The notes below the pieces were generated by a model. The model was not told the origin of the DNA and ran no database searches. It saw only the letters and a program-made list of their open reading frames with translations. Below, in pieces: positions 8,560 through 15,419 of a stretch of DNA of 32,686 nucleotides; within the stretch, counting starts at the first letter, position 1; each line of letters begins with the position of its first letter. Source of the DNA: Micavibrio sp. (GTDB taxonomy: Bacteria > Pseudomonadota > Alphaproteobacteria > Micavibrionales > Micavibrionaceae); NCBI GenBank assembly GCA_012960155.1, contig DUBU01000009.1:1-32686 (forward strand). The letters are read 5' to 3'. A program made the position numbers and the translations under genes.

Positions 8560-10497
8560 ATGGCACCCAGAAGCAGTATCGGACAAGAGTCAGACGTGAG
8601 TAAAAAAGAAACAACAGAAGAAAAAGGCGAAGTCAAAGTCAAGGGTACTTTGGCACAGATCGTCAAGAAATTGGTCAAAACCGGCAAGGAAAAGGGCTTC
8701 GTCACCTATGACGAAATCAACAAAGCCATTCCTACCGAAGAATTCTCTTCAGAAGAAATCGAAGATGCGATGAGCACGATTACCGATGTCGGTATTCAGC
8801 TTGTCGAAAGCGAAGACGATCTCGATGAGGAAGAAGAGAAAGAAGAAGGCGATTACGAATCAGGTGGTAACATTTCATCTGATGACTCAGGTCGTACGGA
8901 TGATCCGGTACGTATGTACCTGCGCGAAATGGGTACGGTTGAACTGCTGTCCCGTGAAGGCGAGATCGCCATCGCCAAGCGTATCGAGGCTGGCAAGGAA
9001 ATGATGATCGGCGGTATTTGTGAATCACCGCTGGCGATTGAATCTCTGATTGCATGGTACGAAGCCCTGCAAAAGGGTGACATTCTTCTGCGCGAAGTTA
9101 TCGATCTGGACGCAACATACAGCGACGGCGATGACAGCGCTGAATCTTCTGATGATGAATCAGATGATGATGACGAAGAAAAAGCCGAAGGCGAAGAGGG
9201 CGAAGGCGACGACGGTGAAGAGGACGAAAACAATATGTCCTTGTCAGCTATGGAAGAAGAGCTGATGCCGCAGGTTTTCGAAAACTTCGCGAACATCCAG
9301 AAAACCTACAAAAAGATGCAGAAAGTCCAGCAGACTCGCTTGGACGCGCTGTCTAGCGGTAAAGAGCCGGCAGAGGCAACAAACAAGAAATATGTTGGCC
9401 TGAAAGAAGAAATGGTCGTCTTGATGAATGCGGTGCAGCTGAATAATGCCCGTATCGACCAGCTGATTGAACGTCTATATAAAATCAACCGCGAGCTAGT
9501 GAGCCTTGAAGGTAAACTGATGCGTATGGCTGTTGACTGCGGTGTTAAGCGCGAAGCGTTCATAGAAGAGTATTTCGGTTCAGAACTCGACCCGAAATGG
9601 CTTTCCCGCGTTAAGAAGATCGACAAAAAATGGGAAAAGTTTGCTGATACTAAAGCAGACGAAATCAAAGACATTCGCGACCAGATTGCTGTAATCGCTG
9701 ATGACTCTGCGCTGCCGCTCAAAGAATTCCGCCGTATCGTCGGTACGGTGCAGAAAGGCGAGCGTGAAGCCGCCCGTGCGAAAAAAGAAATGGTCGAGGC
9801 CAACTTGCGTCTTGTGATTTCTATTGCCAAAAAATATACAAACCGTGGTCTGCAATTCCTGGATCTGATTCAGGAAGGTAACATTGGTCTGATGAAGGCC
9901 GTTGATAAATTCGAATATCGCCGCGGCTACAAATTCTCGACTTATGCGACATGGTGGATCCGTCAGGCGATTACACGTTCTATTGCCGACCAGGCGCGTA
10001 CAATCCGTATTCCTGTGCACATGATCGAAACGATCAACAAACTGGTGCGCACAAGCCGCCAGATGATGCACGAAATCGGCCGCGAGCCAACACCAGAGGA
10101 ACTGTCAGAGCGTCTGCACATGCCTCTGGAAAAAGTCCGCAAAGTGCTAAAAATCGCAAAAGAGCCTGTATCTCTGGAAACACCGATCGGTGATGAGGAA
10201 GATTCATCTCTGGGCGATTTCATCGAAGATAAGAACGCTATCCTGCCGGTTGAAAGTGCGATCCACTCTAACCTGCGCGAAACAACAACACGCGTTCTGG
10301 CATCCCTGACACCGCGTGAAGAGCGTGTGTTGCGTATGCGTTTCGGTATCGGTATGAACACAGACCACACTCTGGAAGAGGTCGGTCAGCAGTTCAACGT
10401 GACCCGCGAACGTATCCGTCAGATCGAAGCCAAAGCCCTGCGCAAACTTAAGCACCCAAGCCGCAGCCGCAAACTGCGTAGCTTCCTGGATACTTAA
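8560..10497 (+). CDS. rpoD: Primary sigma factor (sigma-70)
   Basis: RpoD directs RNA polymerase to housekeeping promoters. The 645 residues contain region 1.1 (about 25-90), region 1.2 with [20 protein letters not shown] from about 113, a very acidic Asp/Glu/Ser insert (about 188-226) inside the non-conserved region, regions 2.1-2.4 from about 410 ([39 protein letters not shown]), region 3, and region 4 at the end ([33 protein letters not shown]). A start at GTG 8596 is possible, because AAGAG lies 6 nt before it, while nothing clear lies before the ATG at 8560; the choice changes 12 residues. It is probably transcribed together with dnaG. Confidence 0.97.
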   Translation: MAPRSSIGQESDVSKKETTEEKGEVKVKGTLAQIVKKLVKTGKEKGFVTYDEINKAIPTEEFSSEEIEDAMSTITDVGIQLVESEDDLDEEEEKEEGDYESGGNISSDDSGRTDDPVRMYLREMGTVELLSREGEIAIAKRIEAGKEMMIGGICESPLAIESLIAWYEALQKGDILLREVIDLDATYSDGDDSAESSDDESDDDDEEKAEGEEGEGDDGEEDENNMSLSAMEEELMPQVFENFANIQKTYKKMQKVQQTRLDALSSGKEPAEATNKKYVGLKEEMVVLMNAVQLNNARIDQLIERLYKINRELVSLEGKLMRMAVDCGVKREAFIEEYFGSELDPKWLSRVKKIDKKWEKFADTKADEIKDIRDQIAVIADDSALPLKEFRRIVGTVQKGEREAARAKKEMVEANLRLVISIAKKYTNRGLQFLDLIQEGNIGLMKAVDKFEYRRGYKFSTYATWWIRQAITRSIADQARTIRIPVHMIETINKLVRTSRQMMHEIGREPTPEELSERLHMPLEKVRKVLKIAKEPVSLETPIGDEEDSSLGDFIEDKNAILPVESAIHSNLRETTTRVLASLTPREERVLRMRFGIGMNTDHTLEEVGQQFNVTRERIRQIEAKALRKLKHPSRSRKLRSFLDT

Positions 10498-10524
10498 ATC
10501 TAGCGTTTAGATTGAAATTTATGA

Positions 10525-10553
10525 CTAGCCCGGCGTTAACTCTGTCGGGTTAG
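10525..10553. terminator. Probable terminator after rpoD
   Basis: CTAGCCCG (10525-10532) pairs with CGGGTTAG (10546-10553), an 8-bp stem with one G-U pair and a 13-nt loop, followed by TGTCTTT. It lies 28 nt after the rpoD stop and overlaps the last codons of the convergent gene. A second weak 6-bp hairpin, AATCTA/TAGATT, lies just before it (about 10497-10513). Confidence 0.45.
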
Positions 10554-12564
10554 TGTCTTTCTGGACGATAGTTTGCTGACCTGCCGCTGCCGTCACAGCT
10601 GGTTGATCAGGGGCAGGGGCGGCATCGGGCTGTGCAGCTTTAACTTCACTCCATGCATCATCCAGACGCTCGATCTGAACGGCGCGGTCAAGCGCCGCTA
10701 GCGCGTCATCATTATGTGCGGCTTCTAACGTATCCCGCAGCGCCTGTAGCGCCGCTGGCCTGTTAAGAACGCCTTCAATGCCCATAACAACGTTCCCGAC
10801 GGTGAAGTTACCATCAAGGCCGCTATCGGCAAGCTCTGTCGCGCTTTGTTCTTCCAGGAAAGTGATATGCGCTTGCACTTCACCAATATCCATATTCATA
10901 AAAATATTCTCGTACTGCTCGTACAGGCCTGCCTGCGCGTCCGTGCCGTCCAGCGCACGCTCTGCTTCCATAACCTTGAGCGGGTCAGGCGGAAACTCGC
11001 GCTGGGCATCCAGAAGGTTCTGCTCGGCTTGCAGAATTTGTTCTTTCAAAGATGCTAGCTCGGCCATTTCAGGCGGCATGCCTTCGGGCATTTCATCAAC
11101 GGGCAGCATGACATCAAAGTATGTCGCAAACATGACTTGCGGCGGATTGGGCTCGGACTCAAGCATCCGCTCCATCGCTTCCGCCCCGACTATTGCGCCG
11201 CCCACACCGCCGACAAAACCACCTGCGGCCGTGCCCCATGGACCAAATGCTGAACCTAATGTCGCGCCGACTTTGATACCGACAGCCGCGCCTGCTAGTT
11301 CTGCGCCAAGAATATAGGATTCGTGTTCAGCCGCACCCGCCGCCGATGTAAACTCGGCCTGTAACAGTAGGGTCGTCGTCTCGGCATAGGGGTTGGCGCT
11401 CTCATGAAATACTTCACCGCCGACTAACGCCGCTTCGCCTAATGTTGCGCCGTCCTGATATTCTGATGCCCCTGCTGCCGTCGCTGCTACAGCGGCAATA
11501 CCTGCACCGACCAGCGGCCCTGTTTTGCGTGATAAGGCGCTCGCGCGATCTGCAATCTCGCCCAGAATGCCGCGCACTTGGCGCTGATCCAGATCAAGAT
11601 GGTTGTTTAGCTTGCTTTGAAACTCTTCCAGATCGCCCGTGCCATGCAGTAAGCGTTCGCGCAAATCCAGATCGCCGCGCACATCAATGCCGACTTCATC
11701 CAGCAGCGCCATTTTAATCGCTTGGTTAGGGTCGTGATCCATAACGTAATTGCGCACACCAGGCACGAACCCTTCATATTCCTGACCCATCTGCGCCAAA
11801 AGCGGCACATGGCCCGGGTCATCGCTCAGCGGCAGTAATGTCTCGATATCGCGCATCAGGCGGCCATGGTCGGCAAAGCCTTCGCCGCGGCTTAGCACAA
11901 CGTCATGCTTGGCTGTTTGCAGGATATCGCCCATATTTTCCGGCGTAATATCGGACGGGATTGAATCAGGGTCAACCGCCACGGCAAACTCACGTGTTTC
12001 ATACCCTGTGGCTGTTTCTACACTCCATGTTCCCGAAACAAAACTCATGCCGTTTCGCGGCGTCACTTCATGGATGACCAGATCGCCTTGCTGGCCGTTG
12101 ATCTCGAATTCACCCAGAACTGGGTTGCTTAATCGTCCGTTTGGCGTTTCGGATGTGGCAGGTGTGTCTGCTGCTACTGGTGTCTCGACTTCTATATCGG
12201 CTGTCGCTGTGGGTACTAAATCTGCCCGCGCCTGCCGCATGGCTTCGGACATATTGTCAAAAGCCTCACCATTACTGGCCACGATACGGTCGCTATACGT
12301 CTCCAGCAGGCCATTGAGCCTGTCTTCAGAAAATACGGCCTGTAATTCACGCTGTTTTAATCCTGTAAGGCTGGGCAGGTCATCGGCCTCGATCGGCGCG
12401 ACAAATTCTCTGACATTATCGCCGAAATTTGTACTGATTGTGCCTGATAAGAAAGGCTTATCGTCAATGAAATGGATTTCTTGCGTGACGATTTCCGCAT
12501 CAACACCGTTGAAGCTCATTTCGGCAAAAGCCGGATTGTTAATACTATACGAATAATCGCTCAC
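10525..12564 (-). CDS. Unknown 679-aa protein: two N-terminal copies of a new domain, glycine zipper, coiled coil
   Basis: I do not recognise the protein as a whole. Residues 1-118 and about 143-248 are two divergent copies of a domain that also forms most of the 151-residue protein encoded at 13756-14211; the best-kept piece is IHFIDDKPFLSGTI (30-43), with VIHEVTPRNGMSFVSGTW (163-180) as the second. They are joined by an Ala/Thr/Pro linker. Residues about 350-366 form a small hydrophobic segment, and about 418-462 form a Gly/Ala-rich zipper of the kind that inserts in membranes. From about 500 on it is helical, Glu/Ala/Gln-rich and probably coiled. It has no signal peptide. The start is GTG with AGGGG 5 nt upstream. 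It is the last gene of a three-gene minus unit. An effector-like or membrane-inserting role is only a guess. Confidence 0.85.
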   Translation of the reverse strand: MSDYSYSINNPAFAEMSFNGVDAEIVTQEIHFIDDKPFLSGTISTNFGDNVREFVAPIEADDLPSLTGLKQRELQAVFSEDRLNGLLETYSDRIVASNGEAFDNMSEAMRQARADLVPTATADIEVETPVAADTPATSETPNGRLSNPVLGEFEINGQQGDLVIHEVTPRNGMSFVSGTWSVETATGYETREFAVAVDPDSIPSDITPENMGDILQTAKHDVVLSRGEGFADHGRLMRDIETLLPLSDDPGHVPLLAQMGQEYEGFVPGVRNYVMDHDPNQAIKMALLDEVGIDVRGDLDLRERLLHGTGDLEEFQSKLNNHLDLDQRQVRGILGEIADRASALSRKTGPLVGAGIAAVAATAAGASEYQDGATLGEAALVGGEVFHESANPYAETTTLLLQAEFTSAAGAAEHESYILGAELAGAAVGIKVGATLGSAFGPWGTAAGGFVGGVGGAIVGAEAMERMLESEPNPPQVMFATYFDVMLPVDEMPEGMPPEMAELASLKEQILQAEQNLLDAQREFPPDPLKVMEAERALDGTDAQAGLYEQYENIFMNMDIGEVQAHITFLEEQSATELADSGLDGNFTVGNVVMGIEGVLNRPAALQALRDTLEAAHNDDALAALDRAVQIERLDDAWSEVKAAQPDAAPAPDQPAVTAAAGQQTIVQKDTNPTELTPG

Positions 12565-12635
12565 ATTGACCCCTGAATACTAAAATCCCTCGTCTATAGG
12601 CAGTCTAAAGACAAAGTGTTAAATAGCTTTTAAGG

Positions 12636-13733
12636 CTATAGTCTTTGCCCGATATGCTTAGTATTGACGGCTAACACAGTGCTGTAATCATTCTCACGGA
12701 ATTCAGACTTCATTTCAGGAGAGATAGTCGCGATACAGCTTGCAAACTCGTCCAGTTGATTGCCGCTCGGGCGGGGAATGTAGGCGCTGTAGGGCTTGTC
12801 CCAATAGTCAGTCGTCACAGTAAAAACAGAATTACCGCTGCGCAGGGCATTAAAGACGGGCAGGGTGTATTCAGGTTTCATCATGCCAATCACAAGCCTG
12901 CCATTTGGTGATTTGCCGATCTTGGCCTTGTCTCTGGCATCAAGCCCGTCAAAATTAATGCTCATGTGCTCGATCGTATCAAAGTTATTGGTGTTGCCTT
13001 TGCGAACCTTGGCACTGAATTCCACAGTGTTCTGGCCTGTGCTATTCTGCATATAGGATATAACAAGGCTTATCGTGTGCTTGTCATCAACCTGAACAGA
13101 GTAATTTGACGTGCAGTGGCTGCCGTTCATCATTTTCAGCTTCTGCCCCATACTGTCTACACGTGCCATCATAGGCACTGAAATATTCGGGGCGGCCATC
13201 GCATCCATCATCTCGGCCATGCTGTCCGCACACATTTCGGCAGTCATGCCATCGTTATGTACAATGTCTAGCAGTCCCATAAACATAGCGTCGCTTAAGG
13301 CTGTCTGATAAATGACATGATCGATCAAAACACCTTTATCAATGAAATCCACGGCATGAATACGCTTTTTTAAGGCGTTCGTAGCCTGAAATCGATCTTT
13401 CGTCCTTTTGATGCGTAGGTTATTAAACAGCGCCTGTTTGTAATCGTCACTAAGATCAGGGTACTGACAGACTTCTATGGCTTTCTTGGCGGACTTAATC
13501 GATGCTTTCGGCTCGATTGTGGGCACAACTAACTTTTCCAGCTCGTCAAGTTGGGCCTGCTGCTCCGCCGTTAAGCTGGCATAAGCGTCCTTGTATTGCT
13601 TGTCTTTGGCGGATATCGCCGGATCAATACTGATATTCAGTCGCGGATCTTGCGCTTGGGCAATTGTCGCGCTGTTCATGAAGAAAATTAAAAATAGGTA
13701 CGCAGTGTAAATCTTGTTACGTAAGATAGGCAC
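12636..13733 (-). CDS. Unknown exported protein (365 aa)
   Basis: The product begins with a signal peptide (basic start, hydrophobic residues about 9-25, likely cut after AQA at 27), so it should be periplasmic or secreted. The mature part has a helical N-terminal half with EEQ/Lys-rich stretches and a C-terminal half that looks beta-rich; six or so cysteines are spread through it, fitting disulfides. I see no known motif. The start is GTG at 13733 with GGGGAG about 7 nt before it. It lies 22 nt after the upstream shared-domain gene and 71 nt before the 679-residue gene, all on one strand, so a common transcript and related job are likely. Confidence 0.85.
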   Translation of the reverse strand: MPILRNKIYTAYLFLIFFMNSATIAQAQDPRLNISIDPAISAKDKQYKDAYASLTAEQQAQLDELEKLVVPTIEPKASIKSAKKAIEVCQYPDLSDDYKQALFNNLRIKRTKDRFQATNALKKRIHAVDFIDKGVLIDHVIYQTALSDAMFMGLLDIVHNDGMTAEMCADSMAEMMDAMAAPNISVPMMARVDSMGQKLKMMNGSHCTSNYSVQVDDKHTISLVISYMQNSTGQNTVEFSAKVRKGNTNNFDTIEHMSINFDGLDARDKAKIGKSPNGRLVIGMMKPEYTLPVFNALRSGNSVFTVTTDYWDKPYSAYIPRPSGNQLDEFASCIATISPEMKSEFRENDYSTVLAVNTKHIGQRL

Positions 13734-13755
13734 TGTACTCTCCCCGCATATAATT

Positions 13756-14211
13756 TTAGTGAGTTGGTAAAGGCTGTGAAGCTTGTTCGTTGGGTGTGTG
13801 TTTAACTGCTGGCCCTTTAGGTTCTGTTGGCTTTATTGCCTCCATAATGGCGCGATCCATGGCCGCGCGCACCTTACGGATGGCGCCAAAAATATCTTTG
13901 AATTTATCATGTGCACTGATGGTTAAATCATTCAAACGCGCATCAATGCGGATTTGCACAAATTCTTTATCAAACAGGCTTTGCTGTTCTTTTGGCGATA
14001 ATTTTTTGATCTCGAGAAACTCTGCCTGACGCAAAGGTGTGAAGTATGCGTGTGCGCCTGACACACCGGCAAATCTGATCGTGCCGGCCATATAAGGCTT
14101 GTCGTCAACCATGTGCACGCAAGTAGACGTAATCTCGCATTTGCGATCCCTGACAACCGCCTCTACCGCAATGGGTTTATTGAATTTTAAAGTATATTCC
14201 GTCACCGCCAA
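13756..14211 (-). CDS. Small protein made of the shared domain (151 aa)
   Basis: Residues about 15-120 align by eye with the N-terminal domain of the 679-residue protein two genes downstream: VHMVDDKPYMAGTI (32-45) against IHFIDDKPFLSGTI, an aromatic-Pro step (YFTPL against FVAPI), then a matching helical part ending in AIRKVRAA against AMRQARAD. The C-terminal 30 residues are Pro/Lys/Glu-rich and probably disordered. No signal peptide is seen. The first codon is TTG at 14211 with GGGA 5 nt upstream; GTG at 14205 is nearly as good. It is the promoter-proximal gene of the unit and faces the tRNA gene across a 121-nt gap. Function unknown. Confidence 0.82.
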   Translation of the reverse strand: MAVTEYTLKFNKPIAVEAVVRDRKCEITSTCVHMVDDKPYMAGTIRFAGVSGAHAYFTPLRQAEFLEIKKLSPKEQQSLFDKEFVQIRIDARLNDLTISAHDKFKDIFGAIRKVRAAMDRAIMEAIKPTEPKGPAVKHTPNEQASQPLPTH

Positions 14212-14275
14212 TATTTTCCCAATTTATTCTTTAAATCCATTCTACAGGGGTTTTCTTAAATAAATTCTAACGGGC

Positions 14276-14298
14276 CGCGGATTTTAGCTTTATCCGCG
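14276..14298. repeat. GC-rich hairpin between operon and tRNA gene
   Basis: CGCGGAT (14276-14282) and ATCCGCG (14292-14298) form a perfect 7-bp inverted repeat with a 9-nt loop, between the divergent shared-domain operon and the tRNA gene. There is no T-run on either side, so it may be an operator or a structured leader rather than a terminator. A TATAAA at 14312-14317 could be the -10 of the tRNA promoter. Confidence 0.35.
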
Positions 14299-14332
14299 CG
14301 GTGCTTTTAGCTATAAACCAAGAATATGGTGA

Positions 14333-14409
14333 GGGCCTGTAGCTCAGTTGGTTAGAGCGGTCCGCTCATAACGGATTGGTCGCTGGTTCAAGTCCGGCCA
14401 GGCCCACCA
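14333..14409 (+). tRNA. tRNA-Ile2 (anticodon CAT, to be modified to lysidine)
   Basis: The 77-nt sequence folds as a full cloverleaf: acceptor GGGCCTG with CAGGCCC, D-arm GCTC..GAGC, anticodon stem GTCCG/CGGAT around the loop CTCATAA (anticodon 14367-14369), T-arm GCTGG/CCGGC, discriminator A and encoded CCA. CAT could mean Met, but the loop and the following TTGGTCGCTGG with this D-arm match bacterial tRNA-Ile2 (ileX type), whose C34 is converted by TilS so that it reads AUA. It is neither initiator (no C-A mismatch at the acceptor tip and no GGG/CCC anticodon stem) nor a typical elongator tRNA-Met. Confidence 0.9.
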
Positions 14410-14412
14410 TAT

Positions 14413-14438
14413 AAACCGCTCATATTCAGAGCGTTTTT
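14413..14438 (+). terminator. Intrinsic terminator of the tRNA gene
   Basis: CGCTC (14417-14421) pairs with GAGCG (14429-14433), with a 7-nt loop and TTTTT directly after (14434-14438); upstream A residues extend the pairing. It starts a few bases after the tRNA CCA end. Confidence 0.75.
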
Positions 14439-14489
14439 CATTTAATTCTAATGTGTTATGATCATTTTTTTATAAACAATGGAATTACA

Positions 14490-15200
14490 ATGAATATCAA
14501 AGTCATCCTTCTAGGTCTTACTATATTTACTTTTGCGACGTTTGGTTTCGCTGAAAACGTGATCGCACAAGTAACGCAGAAACAGCTCATGGATTACCAA
14601 AAAGATGCGGATCTTGCGCGTTTGGAGCATATTCTCTACTGGACAGACTTGATTGAAGAATATCAGCAGAAAACAGGAAGTTTCCCGTTTCAGAACTCTC
14701 TGACGTCTAGTAAGCCGGGTTTTGTAAGAATTGTAACCAAAGCACAGCAAGAATATTTTGACCCTCAATCGGATAAATATATCTCCAAAATTGATAACAA
14801 TGCGCGCGGATCTTTTCAGCAATTCTCAATAGTGGATTTTGTGGCAGAGCTGGAAAAAGGTCTGGGACGAGAAATTGAAGAGAAATACGATATTCAGAAC
14901 GTGCCTTCGAAAACGACCATTGGCTATAACTACTTCGTAACAGAAGATGGCTATCTGGTGTGGGTGCCTTGTATCACGTGTGGCGTAACACCCGTTTCAA
15001 CGCTGCTGCTTGATGGATACACGCCCACAGTGAACATAGCGTCCGAGGGCATGGTCGGTAGTGTGACAAAAGCCTATACAAGAGACGATATGATAGCGCA
15101 TCCGATTTTTAAAGACTGGATGGCGCGCGGATATATCAAAGAGGGCTACGTTAGACACGTAGAACAGCAAAACGCTCGTGATTCTAAAGCGAGCCCCTAA
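14490..15200 (+). CDS. Unknown exported protein (236 aa)
   Basis: The protein starts with a signal peptide (MNIKVILLGLTIFTFATFGFA, cut near residue 21-27) and is then soluble, so it should be periplasmic or secreted. The frame is open from an ATG at 14451, but the ATG at 14490 has GGA 8 nt upstream and directly begins the signal peptide, so I chose it. Seen in the mature part are a helix with LEHILYWTDLIEEYQQKTGSFPF, KIDNNARGSF, and a CITCG pair that could be a disulfide or metal site. I do not recognise the family. It lies alone on the plus strand after the tRNA gene and converges with the 66-residue gene. Confidence 0.82.
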   Translation: MNIKVILLGLTIFTFATFGFAENVIAQVTQKQLMDYQKDADLARLEHILYWTDLIEEYQQKTGSFPFQNSLTSSKPGFVRIVTKAQQEYFDPQSDKYISKIDNNARGSFQQFSIVDFVAELEKGLGREIEEKYDIQNVPSKTTIGYNYFVTEDGYLVWVPCITCGVTPVSTLLLDGYTPTVNIASEGMVGSVTKAYTRDDMIAHPIFKDWMARGYIKEGYVRHVEQQNARDSKASP

Positions 15201-15208
15201 AATAAATT

Positions 15209-15409
15209 TTAAGGCGTGTAATCGATACAAGCTGCTGTCGGGGCATTCGCTGCGGGGGTCTCGCGCAGGCATAGCTGGCTTGTTTCTGTGTTGTAATATA
15301 CCGCGTTACTGTTAAACGCATCGATCGCACGATCTTCGTCCGAAGTTGGCAGGCCGATAACAATCCCTAAACTTATGCCAATAGCCATTCCCATGATGTA
15401 TTCACTCAT
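15209..15409 (-). CDS. Small membrane-anchored or exported protein (66 aa)
   Basis: A short product with a hydrophobic Gly/Ile-rich N-terminal segment (about residues 5-20) and a polar tail with two cysteines (47 and 61), ending in CIDYTP. The ribosome site AAGGAGA 6-7 nt before the ATG is among the best in the window, which argues for real translation. It starts only 10 nt after the 842-residue TPR/ATP-grasp gene, so both are on one transcript. No known family. A substrate or partner of the upstream enzyme-like protein is possible but purely inferred. Confidence 0.75.
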   Translation of the reverse strand: MSEYIMGMAIGISLGIVIGLPTSDEDRAIDAFNSNAVYYNTETSQLCLRETPAANAPTAACIDYTP

Positions 15410-15419
15410 AACAGTCTCC

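Noticed and set aside
9118-9240. Acidic low-complexity stretch in rpoD taken as a frameshift or insertion
   Set aside because: Frame stays open, and the non-conserved region of alphaproteobacterial RpoD is commonly acidic.
14333-14409. tRNA-Met reading of the CAT anticodon
   Set aside because: The arms and loop match tRNA-Ile2; initiator features are absent and elongator-Met features do not fit.
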